A stretch of 7,811 nt of DNA from an uncultured Planctomycetales bacterium (GCA_937982665.1 CALJLD010000001.1:1-7811); one strand, 5' to 3'. Positions 1-5,958 are shown, numbered from the stretch's first letter. The notes: a model not told the origin generated them from the letters alone. A program made the numbers and translations.

Positions 1-327
1 CAACCGCTGATGAACGGAATCGATGACCAGCGGATTGCCGTCAAGAAGCATCAACCCCAAGTCAGCCTTGTGGCCGGCCACGGCCGAAACTTGCAATCGC
101 GTTGGCGCTTCGGCAGAACTCGGGTCGAGCACGGCGATGACTTCTTCTCGTCCGCGACTCACCTGGTCCGCATTCATCGCGGACAAGACTCGACGGTCGA
201 AGCTGTAGTACAAATGGCTGCAGTGCCAACCTTCGCTGGGCGTCAGGGAAACTTCCTCGGAAGTCTCCGCAGCGGTGTGTGGTGGCCGGGATGCGGTTTC
301 CGGATTGGGACGTGTTTGCTGAGTCAT
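1..327 (-). CDS. hemQ: Coproheme decarboxylase / HemQ (chlorite dismutase family), N-terminal 109 residues, cut by window edge
   Basis: The minus strand is open from an ATG at 327 to the window edge, giving 109 codons with no stop. An acidic, Pro/Thr/Ser-rich leader of about 30 residues comes first. It is followed by EGWHCSHLYYSFDR (residues 32-45) and later RLQVSAVAGHKADLGLMLLD (77-96). The EGWH..H..Y..DR opening and the LQV..V.GHKADLG block are hallmarks of the chlorite dismutase-fold HemQ/ChdC family. These enzymes oxidatively decarboxylate coproheme to heme b with peroxide in the coproporphyrin-dependent pathway, normally in the cytoplasm. The catalytic tyrosine and proximal histidine lie in the missing C-terminal half, so activity cannot be judged. 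Only the N-terminal part of the protein is inside the window. No clear Shine-Dalgarno precedes the ATG. The gene is divergent from the beta-helix gene, with about 214 bp between the two starts. A dedicated chlorite dismutase is the alternative but is less likely, because the long leader plus GHKADLG block look like HemQ. Confidence 0.85.
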   Translation of the reverse strand, partial: MTQQTRPNPETASRPPHTAAETSEEVSLTPSEGWHCSHLYYSFDRRVLSAMNADQVSRGREEVIAVLDPSSAEAPTRLQVSAVAGHKADLGLMLLDGNPLVIDSVHQRL

Positions 328-541
328 CGATTCAGAGTCGATTAGGCTTTTTGGGAATACGGTAAGTCGCCCTCAATTTACGCGGTGATGTGTCCTGCGC
401 ACAGGCGCGGCCTTCGTTTGCTAATGCCGGCAGATGTCAACAGAAACTAGCAGCGGCCGTGCTGCCACTTAGAATGGACCAAAGCCATCAATGAAACTTT
501 CTCATGCCGTGCAACCTTCAGAACACCTTGGGAATCTCAAC

Positions 542-1711
542 ATGTCCAGAATCGTCGCCTGTCTGCTAATTGTTGTTGCCGTGTGCGCGGGAGTGGCCAC
601 CTCGGTTCCTGCTCGCCGTGCGGACGAAAGTGCCAACCAAGCCAATGCACAGCAACTCCCCGGCGCCCGCAATGAGATCAACGCGGGCGAGTTTCCCTCG
701 CTGCAAGCGGCCATTGACGCTCTCCCCGATGGCGGCGGCATTGTGCGGATTCCGCCAGGCGAGTTCGTCATCAATCAACCGCTGCAAATTCACCGCGATG
801 ATGTCACTCTGGAAGGTGCTGGCGGTTCCACGCATATTCGCAATGAGACTACTTCCGGCCAGTCGGCGATTGTCGCCAGTCCGCCTGACGGCGTTGATTC
901 CATCTGGCGGTTGCGAATCGCCAACTTGCGAATCACGGGAAACGAGAACAGCGGCCACGGCATCCATGCCAACAAGGTCGACGAAATCTTCCTGGAAGGG
1001 ATAACGGTGAGCGAGAACGGCGGTCACGGCGTCTTTCTGGATGCTTGTTATGAAGACCCGCGCGTCTGCGATTCGCTGTTCACATACAACAAGCAGACGG
1101 GACTTGCCTTGGCTGGCTGCCATGACATTGTCGTCGCGGCCAATCACTTCGAGGAAAACCAGGATGCCGTGACGTGCATGGACGGCTTCAACCTTTGCAT
1201 GAATGGCAATAACCTTGATGATCACCTGCGACACGGCGTTGTGATTGAGAACACGTATGGCTCGGTTGTGGCCGGCAACATGATCGAGGAATGCCAGGGC
1301 ACGGCCGTTGTGCTGGACCGGGATTGTTACGGCATCACGGTCAGCGCCAACGTCATCGCCCACAATTTTGGAGGTGGCGTTGACCTGCGAGATGCTCATG
1401 GCTGCGCGATCAGTGCAAATACGTTCACCATTGTTCCCAAGCGAGGCCTGGTTGTGGGCGCCAATAGTGGACGAATCACAATCAGCGCCAACAACTTCTC
1501 AGACAGCTACATTGGCAATCGCGAGAAACGGCCGGTCGACGACCAACAGGCGACCGGCATTGTGATTGAGGAAGGTGCCCAAGACCTGGCGATTACTGGT
1601 AACGTCTTCTCCGGCCTCGATACCGTCGCCGTGGCGACAGACGGTGAAACCGCGCCGCGAGTCACTTTCGCCAACAACCTGATGCGAGATGTGAAAGCCG
1701 GCAATGAGTAG
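542..1711 (+). CDS. Exported right-handed parallel beta-helix repeat protein
   Basis: The 389-residue product starts with a signal peptide: MSR, a hydrophobic stretch at about 4-22, then a likely signal peptidase I site near residues 24-27. I chose the ATG at 542 over an in-frame ATG at 491. The earlier start would place 17 polar residues before the signal peptide, and GGGA sits 9 bases before 542. From about residue 50 the sequence reads FPSLQAAIDALPDGGGIVRIPPGEF, the usual opening of pectate-lyase-type beta-helices. It then shows repeated rungs carrying AANHF, AGNMI, SANVI, SANTF, SANNF, TGNVF and ANNLM. The rung asparagines fall near residues 201, 223, 246, 270, 293 and 317 (22-24 apart), then 354 and 379, which indicates an asparagine ladder inside the solenoid. 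Family members include polysaccharide lyases, hydrolases and epimerases as well as non-enzymatic surface proteins. I cannot pick out a catalytic triad, so the substrate is unknown. The stop codon overlaps the next gene's start, so the two are probably cotranscribed. Confidence 0.85.
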   Translation: MSRIVACLLIVVAVCAGVATSVPARRADESANQANAQQLPGARNEINAGEFPSLQAAIDALPDGGGIVRIPPGEFVINQPLQIHRDDVTLEGAGGSTHIRNETTSGQSAIVASPPDGVDSIWRLRIANLRITGNENSGHGIHANKVDEIFLEGITVSENGGHGVFLDACYEDPRVCDSLFTYNKQTGLALAGCHDIVVAANHFEENQDAVTCMDGFNLCMNGNNLDDHLRHGVVIENTYGSVVAGNMIEECQGTAVVLDRDCYGITVSANVIAHNFGGGVDLRDAHGCAISANTFTIVPKRGLVVGANSGRITISANNFSDSYIGNREKRPVDDQQATGIVIEEGAQDLAITGNVFSGLDTVAVATDGETAPRVTFANNLMRDVKAGNE

Positions 1712-1745
1712 CCCTGAAGAAACCGTGAGTCGCCCGGAAGAGACC
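1704..1745 (+). repeat. 21-bp tandem duplication of the EEP gene's start region
   Basis: Positions 1704-1724 and 1725-1745 are adjacent 21-base units identical at 17 of 21 positions. They encode MSSPEET and VSRPEET. The first unit begins with ATG and the second with GTG, so the gene carries two in-phase potential start codons seven codons apart. The first unit overlaps the last 8 bases of the upstream beta-helix gene. The repeat is directly visible; any role in initiation is inference. Confidence 0.75.
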
Positions 1746-2735
1746 GCCGCAAACGACAGCGGAAACCAGAAAACTCGCAGCAATCAGCGGCAGCGAAATG
1801 CCTGGACTCGCATTGCCTGGTACATGCTGACGCCCACGCTGCTGGCGATGACCATTGCGCTCTTCGCGCGGCTGCACTGGACGCTTGATCTGGCCACGCA
1901 TTTTGTCGTGCAATATGCGCTCGCGCTGCTTCCACCACTTGTCGTGGGGCTCTGTTTGCGGAGCAAGTGGGTGCTCGGGATCGGCGGTGCTGCGCTGATC
2001 TACAACCTTGTGCTGATCGCGCCGTTGTACATTCCGCCCGGTGGTGAGGCTTCGCGGGGTGAGCCCCTGCGCTTTCTGCTGGCGAACGTTCACACCGGCA
2101 ACCGCGACTATCCGCGACTCCTGGAACTCGTCAACAAGCGGCAGCCTGACGTGTTTGTTCTTCTGGAAACAGACAACGCTTGGGTGCAAGCGCTGGCGCC
2201 GCTGCGGCAGGACTATCCGCATTCCGTGGAACGTCCGCGTGGCGACAACTTTGGCATCGTCGTCTTCAGCCGACGCCCGCTTGAGGACGTGCAAGTGATG
2301 CAGCTTGGCGAATCGATGGTGCCGACGATTGTCGCAAAGCTGCGGCAAGACACAGATCGGCAACTGACGCTGATCGCCACGCATCCATTGCCGCCCACAA
2401 CTGCCGAGTACGCAAACACGCGTAATCAACACCTGGCCGCGCTGGCGGAACTCGCGAACGAAACGGCAGGGCCGCTCATCGTCCTGGGCGACCTTAACAC
2501 AACATCGTGGTCGCCCCACTTCGCGGATCTCATCGCGGAGACCGGGTTGCGCGATACGCGTCGCGGCTTCGGCGTGCACGGCACGTGGCCGCTGCCTTAC
2601 AGCGTGCTCTCCATCCCTCTGGATCACGTGCTGGTCAGCGAGGACGTCGCAGTGCTGCAACGCCAGGTAGGTCCGGAGATCGGCAGCGATCATCGACCGG
2701 TGACGCTCGATGTGGCAATACCCGTCCGTGAGTAG
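1704..2735 (+). CDS. Membrane-anchored endonuclease/exonuclease/phosphatase (EEP) family protein
   Basis: This is a 343-residue protein. A polar, basic N-terminus (residues 1-36) precedes three hydrophobic segments (about 37-55, 63-84, 90-110). An EEP domain fills residues 122-340. All the expected metal and catalytic motifs are visible: LLANVH (N128), VLLETD (E155), FSRRPL (190-193), ATHPLPP (H227), LGDLNTTSWSP (D263, N265), PLDHVLVS (D307, H308) and GSDHRPV (D329, H330). EEP enzymes are Mg2+-dependent phosphodiesterases or phosphatases acting on nucleic acids, phospholipids or inositol phosphates; the substrate here cannot be read from sequence. The arginine-rich flank before the first helix suggests the N-terminus is inside. 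Three crossings then place the catalytic domain outside the cytoplasm, an arrangement like YafD-type EEP proteins. The ATG overlaps the beta-helix stop by 8 bases, which predicts translational coupling; no independent Shine-Dalgarno is obvious. A GTG at 1725 begins a duplicated copy of the start region and could also initiate. Confidence 0.9.
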   Translation: MSSPEETVSRPEETAANDSGNQKTRSNQRQRNAWTRIAWYMLTPTLLAMTIALFARLHWTLDLATHFVVQYALALLPPLVVGLCLRSKWVLGIGGAALIYNLVLIAPLYIPPGGEASRGEPLRFLLANVHTGNRDYPRLLELVNKRQPDVFVLLETDNAWVQALAPLRQDYPHSVERPRGDNFGIVVFSRRPLEDVQVMQLGESMVPTIVAKLRQDTDRQLTLIATHPLPPTTAEYANTRNQHLAALAELANETAGPLIVLGDLNTTSWSPHFADLIAETGLRDTRRGFGVHGTWPLPYSVLSIPLDHVLVSEDVAVLQRQVGPEIGSDHRPVTLDVAIPVRE

Positions 2736-2756
2736 CATCAGCGCGACATGTTGTGA

Positions 2757-2788
2757 CCTGCATTGCTTTTCCTCATGAGCAAGGCAGG
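2757..2788 (+). terminator. Candidate 3' stem-loop after the beta-helix/EEP operon
   Basis: CCTGCATTGCT (2757-2767) and AGCAAGGCAGG (2778-2788) form an 11-bp stem with one mismatch around a 10-base loop. It begins 22 bases after the EEP stop codon. There is no T-run behind it, so it is not a classical intrinsic terminator. It could be a 3' end stabiliser or a terminator of the kind lacking a U-tract. Confidence 0.4.
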
Positions 2789-2841
2789 ACAAGCCAGCAA
2801 TAGCGAGCGCGCGTGGCTGCGCGGAGCAGGCCGTTGGCGAT

Positions 2842-2876
2842 CGCTTCGCGCTTGCGCAAAGCACAAGCGCGAAGCG
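2842..2876. repeat. Perfect 13-bp inverted repeat (strong hairpin)
   Basis: CGCTTCGCGCTTG (2842-2854) is the exact reverse complement of CAAGCGCGAAGCG (2864-2876), with a 9-base spacer. The stem is very GC-rich, and in RNA it would be one of the most stable in the window. No T-tract flanks it on either strand. It could be a second transcript-end hairpin or a REP-like dispersed element; copy number in the genome would tell. Confidence 0.6.
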
Positions 2877-3029
2877 CACGGCAGCGCTTGCGATTCTCAA
2901 AACTTCCAAATTGCCAAAGAGCGAAACGGCAAATTCCCACGAAGGCTGCGCAGTGGGCAATGCGAGTTTTGCAAAAAATCTCAGCACGAGGATCTCGCGC
3001 GAAAGATGCCTCTCGGCCAAGATCCAAAT

Positions 3030-3116
3030 CCGGGATTACACCCGGGATTGCAAGCCGGGGTTACCACCCGGCATTGCACCCACCCGGCGCCCCGGGGTTA
3101 CACCCGGCCTTGCCTG
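3030..3116. repeat. Degenerate CCGG-phased 12-15 bp tandem array
   Basis: About seven imperfect units begin with CCGG and follow the consensus CCGGGRTTRCAMC. Starts lie at 3030, 3042, 3055, 3068, about 3084, about 3093 and about 3104. The first three units are the best conserved. The units abut without spacers, and the fourth and fifth are irregular in length. Read on the minus strand they would give Pro-Gly-rich peptide, but no credible gene encloses them. The array may be a lineage-specific intergenic repeat or a protein-binding cluster; no function is evident. Confidence 0.65.
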
Positions 3117-3155
3117 CGTTTGAAGGGTCGGGAAGCTGGGAATGCTTGCGGAGTT

Positions 3156-3173
3156 CCTTTTCGCGCGAAGAGG
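3156..3173. promoter_or_regulatory. 18-bp near-perfect palindrome, operator-like
   Basis: CCTTTTCGCGCGAAGAGG is self-complementary apart from one symmetric T/G position. The core TCGCGCGA recurs at 2995-3002. It lies 282 bp upstream of the methyltransferase start, which is far for a simple operator. It may instead be a chance GC-rich palindrome. Confidence 0.25.
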
Positions 3174-3454
3174 GTCGTACTTTGCAGACGGGAAATTTGC
3201 GCGCGGCGAGATTCTTCTGTCGGCCTGAGCAGAATTGCTCTTTTCAGGTGAGAAGCTTTGTGGCAGCCGTTGACCATTCGATAAGTCGCGGTCGTTGGGA
3301 ATTGGATGGCGTAATATCTTCTTGCCGCAGAGCGACCTGAGCTGGTGCGTCTGCACAACTCTCCCGCTGCTTCTTTCCCGCGCCGGACATGCGTAGTATG
3401 TTGCGTTCACAAAGTGGTTCAAAAACGTCAGCGCGTTTCAATTAGTCAGCCTGG

Positions 3455-4237
3455 ATGAACAAGAACATTTCCGATCTCCCTTCGACTTTCGACGACGGCG
3501 ACGTCTATGACCTTGTCGGCAAGGACATGCCGTATGGCCTGGACTTCTATTGCGATCTGGCCAAAGCGGCGAAAGGGCCGGTGTTGGACGTCGCCTGCGG
3601 TACCGGACGGATCTTGTTGCCGTGTCTGCAAGCCGGTGTTGATATTGAAGGCGTTGATCTTTTCGAGCCGATGCTCAACACGCTGCAGACGAAAGCAGCC
3701 GCGCTGAACTTGCAACCAACTCTGCATCAGGCGGACATGAGTGAGTTCTCGGTGCCGCGAAAGTTCGCGCTGGTGATGATTCCCTTCAACGCGTTCATCC
3801 ACAACATGACGCAAGAGGCACAAATCGCCTGCCTTAGATGTTGCAAGAGTCACCTGCTGCCAGGCGGACAATTGGTCTTTGATACCTTCTTCCCTTCGCT
3901 GGCAATTATTGGAGCCGAGGAGAACACGCGCGCCCTGGAAGGCGAAATTCCGCATCCGGAGACGGGATTGCCGATTCGATTGTACGACACGCGGACGTTT
4001 GATCGCGTCGCTCAAACGCAGCATTCCATCAATGAGATTGAAGTGCTCGACGCCGAGGGCAATGTGCGGGAAGTGCATCGTTCGCAAGTCAGTTCACGCT
4101 TCATTTACAAGCATGAGATGGAATTGCTGCTTCGCGTCGCGGGTTTTGATCGCTGGGAGATCTACGGCGATTTCGACCGCCAGCCGCTTACGCAGGAAAA
4201 CGATGCGATGATCGTCGCGGCTTGGGTGGGCGTGTGA
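3455..4237 (+). CDS. Class I SAM-dependent methyltransferase
   Basis: This 260-residue cytoplasmic protein has a Rossmann-type methyltransferase core. Motif I, the SAM-binding glycine loop, is VLDVACGTGR (residues 43-52). The acidic end of strand beta-2 is EGVDLFEPML (65-74). HQADMSEF (91-98) is the usual adenine-contacting motif, FALVMIPFNAFIH (104-116) occupies the motif-IV region, and LLPGGQLVFDTF (134-145) is the post-motif segment. A C-terminal half of about 110 residues follows with a predicted beta-rich insertion and the ending MELLLRVAGFDRWEIYGDF (222-240), typical of small-molecule methyltransferases of the Methyltransf_11/25 type. The acceptor is not deducible. The ATG at 3455 fits the family length, though the upstream sequence has no clear Shine-Dalgarno. 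The next gene is 132 bp downstream on the same strand; cotranscription is possible but unproven. Confidence 0.88.
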   Translation: MNKNISDLPSTFDDGDVYDLVGKDMPYGLDFYCDLAKAAKGPVLDVACGTGRILLPCLQAGVDIEGVDLFEPMLNTLQTKAAALNLQPTLHQADMSEFSVPRKFALVMIPFNAFIHNMTQEAQIACLRCCKSHLLPGGQLVFDTFFPSLAIIGAEENTRALEGEIPHPETGLPIRLYDTRTFDRVAQTQHSINEIEVLDAEGNVREVHRSQVSSRFIYKHEMELLLRVAGFDRWEIYGDFDRQPLTQENDAMIVAAWVGV

Positions 4238-4369
4238 TCCACCAATGAACCTGCCTCCAGTGTCAAATCTGCTGGTTGCAGCGATCGTCCCTTTGCGCTC
4301 GCCAGCACCTATGGGCTACGCTTGTCTATCCAGTTTCGATGCAAGCGGCGCGCGGGAGCTTTGAGATCG

Positions 4370-4720
4370 ATGGCAGGTCAACAAAACGCGATGATTGCGA
4401 TTGGCGTTGTTCTTGTATTCGGAATGCTTGTCGCGTGTTTCTTTGCGGTGAAGATCTTGCGGCCATGGCTCAAGGCCGTGCTAAACGGAGCCCCGGTGAC
4501 AGCGGTGCACATTGTGGGCATGCGCTTGCGCAGCAGCCCTGTGGATCTGCTTGTCGACACGTACGTGAAATTGCGTGCTCAAGGGTATCACGGCATTGAT
4601 CTTTCTGCCGTGGAGCAATGCTACCTGGCTGAGGGACGCGCGATGATGGACGCGGAGGAGTTGATCCGATTGGTTCACAAGGCCAATCCACCCTGCGACC
4701 AACTGCCGATGATGAATTGA
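4370..4720 (+). CDS. Short membrane protein resembling only the N-terminal part of flotillin-like FloA
   Basis: The product has 116 residues. A single hydrophobic segment at about 8-30 is followed by RPWLKAVLNGAPVTAVHIV (31-49), then GMRLR (50-54), DLSAVEQCYLAEGR (77-90) and EELIRLVHKANP (96-107). From memory this tracks the N-terminus of FloA/YqfA: membrane anchor, amphipathic stretch, GMRLR, then a QLESHYLAGGN-like motif and an ALIAA-type helix. FloA is normally about 330 residues and organises membrane microdomains through its SPFH-like domain and C-terminal coils. Here the protein stops just after the first part of that domain. The downstream 480 bp contains no frame that resumes it, so a simple frameshift is not supported. 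I chose the ATG at 4370, preceded by GGGAG at 4354-4358. A TTG at 4322 would add 16 polar residues before the membrane segment. It could be a modulator of the full-length FloA, a stable fragment, or a decaying paralogue. Confidence 0.7.
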   Translation: MAGQQNAMIAIGVVLVFGMLVACFFAVKILRPWLKAVLNGAPVTAVHIVGMRLRSSPVDLLVDTYVKLRAQGYHGIDLSAVEQCYLAEGRAMMDAEELIRLVHKANPPCDQLPMMN

Positions 4721-4796
4721 TCGGCTGCGATCAAAAGCCATTGGAAAAGCCGCAGTGAGTCAATTCCGAAAAAGCGTCGGAGAGATTGCAAGGGCC

Positions 4797-4825
4797 GTTC
4801 CAACGGCGGCGACGTTGGAACAACG
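4797..4825. repeat. Overlapping, mutually exclusive inverted repeats
   Basis: GTTCCAACG (4797-4805) and CGTTGGAAC (4813-4821) form a perfect 9-bp stem around a 7-base loop. The right arm can pair instead with CAACG (4821-4825), giving CGTTG-GAA-CAACG. The two foldings exclude each other. The element lies 77 bases past the FloA-like stop. It may be a 3' end structure; no function is established. Confidence 0.45.
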
Positions 4826-5166
4826 ACGGACTCGCGCGGGCGCGATCAACTTCCCAGCGCGACACATGCCTGCGAGCGGGCGAACATTGGTTGCCGTTCG
4901 CGCACTGTCTGTCCGCACAAATTGGCCCCGCACTCTTTTTGGGCACTGCTAATCATTACGACCCCGCTAACGTTGGCGTCATTGAAGACGGTCCCGTCAG
5001 CATGTCGCATTAGCCATGCCCGCTACGTGGCCACGCACCGTTCCGGCCCTGCACAAGTTGTGCTTTGCCGTGCTGCCCCGTTCGGTCGAGCCCTTTGCCG
5101 CTCCCCCGTTCCTGGGTGGGCTATGGCATTCAACACCAATCGCTGGTGTGAGGTTTCGGCCGGGAA

Positions 5167-5189
5167 GGTCAAATGCTTTCGGCTTGACC
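5167..5189 (-). terminator. Weak candidate stem-loop after nrdR
   Basis: Read on the minus strand, GGTCAA and TTGACC pair, with an inner GC-CGAAA-GC extension and a two-base bulge. The structure starts 15 bases beyond the nrdR stop. No T-run follows, so it may be a 3' stabilising hairpin rather than a true intrinsic terminator. Confidence 0.3.
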
Positions 5190-5204
5190 CATGACGGACG
5201 CCAA

Positions 5205-5660
5205 TCATTTGCCGCGTAGCATTGGACGAATCTCTTCGACAAAATCCCGGGCATCGGAGAAGTCCCGGTAGACGCTGGCGAACCGCACGAAAGCGACCGG
5301 ATCAAGTTCCTTGAGTTCCTGCATCACCATCGCCCCCAGGAACTGACTGGGCACTTCCGTTTCAAACTGGGAATGGACTTCCCGCTCGACACGGCTGACG
5401 ATGCCGTCAATCTGCTCATCGCTGACGGGCCGTTTCCAGCAAGCGACTTCGATCCCATGCCGGATTTTTTCCCGCGAGAACGGAACGCGGGCGTGGTCTT
5501 TCTTGACCACTTTGATGGACGGCGCTTCCATCCGTTCGTACGTGGTGTAACGTCGCCCACAGGCCAGGCACTCGCGGCGGCGGCGGATGACGTAGCCGTC
5601 CTGAGCGGCGCGCGAGTCAATCACGCGATCGTTATCGGCATGGCAAAAGGTGCACTTCAT
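5205..5660 (-). CDS. nrdR: NrdR, transcriptional repressor of ribonucleotide reductase genes
   Basis: This 151-residue protein has the normal NrdR length. It begins MKCTFCHADNDRVIDSR and continues with CLACGRRYTTYER, so the four zinc-ribbon cysteines are C3, C6, C31 and C34. The basic stretch between them (RRRRE, 26-30) is the usual DNA-contacting region. An ATP-cone domain follows at about 49-139, starting VVKKDHARVPFSREKIRHGI and containing FVRFASVYRDF (124-134). NrdR senses ATP/dATP through the ATP cone and binds NrdR boxes upstream of nrd operons to repress them. The frame is open 36 codons further upstream to 5768, but the family starts at the zinc ribbon, so the ATG at 5660 is chosen. 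No Shine-Dalgarno is evident. The gene is divergent from the BI-1 gene across 361 bp. No ribonucleotide reductase gene is in the window, and I found no convincing NrdR-box pair in the adjacent gap. Confidence 0.97.
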   Translation of the reverse strand: MKCTFCHADNDRVIDSRAAQDGYVIRRRRECLACGRRYTTYERMEAPSIKVVKKDHARVPFSREKIRHGIEVACWKRPVSDEQIDGIVSRVEREVHSQFETEVPSQFLGAMVMQELKELDPVAFVRFASVYRDFSDARDFVEEIRPMLRGK

Positions 5661-5758
5661 GCAACGAATTGTCCAACACGCTAAGCAATACAAAAACGGC
5701 CGGCGGACCGTTATCGGTCGATCGTTGATTGGCGAGGTTCTCGCGATCTTCACGAGAC

Positions 5759-5792
5759 CATTCCGCAAATCACGTATAGTTTAGCCGGAATG
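5759..5792. promoter_or_regulatory. 7-bp inverted repeat flanking a TATA-like element
   Basis: CATTCCG and CGGAATG are exact reverse complements separated by 20 bases that include GTATAGT. On the minus strand this reads ACTATAC, a plausible -10 for nrdR about 115 bases upstream of its start. A matching -35 is poor, so the promoter call is tentative. Confidence 0.25.
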
Positions 5793-5892
5793 AGCCTGAA
5801 TTGACGATATCTCCCGTACGGAAACGTCGCCAGGGCGGGCCGAATTCCCCGGATATCGCTGTTCTCCTGGTAGGAAAAAAGGCATAATTCCC

Positions 5893-5958
5893 ATGCCGGA
5901 AGCTTTATTCACCTACGACGATCATCGGTCCGGACTGCCCAGAGTTGGGCCTGACTGA
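5893..5958 (+). CDS. Possible 21-residue leader ORF upstream of the BI-1 gene
   Basis: An ATG at 5893 opens a 21-codon frame ending in TGA at 5956-5958. It is preceded by TAGGAAAAAAGG (5871-5882), a purine-rich stretch that could bind ribosomes. It ends 63 bases before the BI-1 start. The peptide has no recognisable features. A frame of this length is easily found by chance, so it is listed only as a candidate. Confidence 0.15.
   Translation: MPEALFTYDDHRSGLPRVGPD

Larger units (their letters stand above)
2736..3454. other. 719-bp intergenic region with hairpins and GC-rich repeats, no convincing gene
   Basis: Open frames here (for example 2763-3251, 2813-3340 and 3036-3422) overlap one another on both strands. 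Their products are arginine- and cysteine-rich with no recognisable domain, and I see no ribosome binding site, so I do not call genes. The region does hold two stem-loops close behind the EEP stop (2757-2788 and 2842-2876), a CCGG-phased tandem array (3030-3116) and a near-palindrome at 3156-3173. The rest, 3174-3454, must contain the promoter of the methyltransferase gene, but I could not identify a convincing -35/-10 pair. Confidence 0.6.
4721..5204. other. 484-bp intergenic region between convergent genes, no convincing gene
   Basis: The FloA-like gene and nrdR converge on this gap. Short open frames occur on both strands (for example 4786-5013, 4922-5194 and 4997-5305), but none has a recognisable domain, ribosome binding site or plausible composition. 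None continues the FloA homology. Structured elements are a pair of overlapping hairpins at 4797-4825 and a stem-loop just behind nrdR at 5167-5189. I see no T-rich intrinsic terminator after the FloA-like gene. Confidence 0.6.

Noticed and set aside
491..541. Upstream ATG at 491 as start of the beta-helix protein
   Set aside because: It would bury the signal peptide behind 17 polar residues. The ATG at 542 gives a standard signal peptide, although 491 cannot be fully excluded.
566..1399. Long minus-strand frame (277 codons) opposite the beta-helix gene
   Set aside because: It is the antisense of a clear beta-helix gene with a signal peptide and Asn-ladder repeats. The minus product has no recognisable domain.
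1662..3020. Long minus-strand frame (452 codons) opposite the EEP gene and the gap
   Set aside because: The plus strand encodes a complete EEP domain with all catalytic motifs. The minus product is Arg/His/Gln-rich, typical of an antisense shadow.
3030..3116. Tandem array considered as a CRISPR array
   Set aside because: Units are 12-15 bp, directly abutting and degenerate, with no unique spacers and no cas genes nearby.
2763..3422. Overlapping frames on both strands in the gap after the EEP gene
   Set aside because: They run through hairpins and the tandem array, have skewed Arg/Cys/Pro composition, and show no domain or ribosome binding site.
3446..4087. Minus-strand frame of 213 codons opposite the methyltransferase
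   Set aside because: The plus strand carries the full set of class I methyltransferase motifs; the antisense frame shows no domain.
5026..5035. Perfect 10-bp palindrome CGTGGCCACG
   Set aside because: It is short, GC-rich and isolated in a convergent gap, so chance is the simplest explanation.
4721..5204. Frameshifted remainder of a full-length floA gene
   Set aside because: No reading frame in this stretch resembles the FloA SPFH-like core or C-terminus, so a simple frameshift does not explain the short protein.
5661..5768. N-terminal extension of nrdR by 36 codons
   Set aside because: NrdR proteins start at the zinc ribbon (MKC..C), and the ATG at 5660 gives the standard length of about 150 residues.
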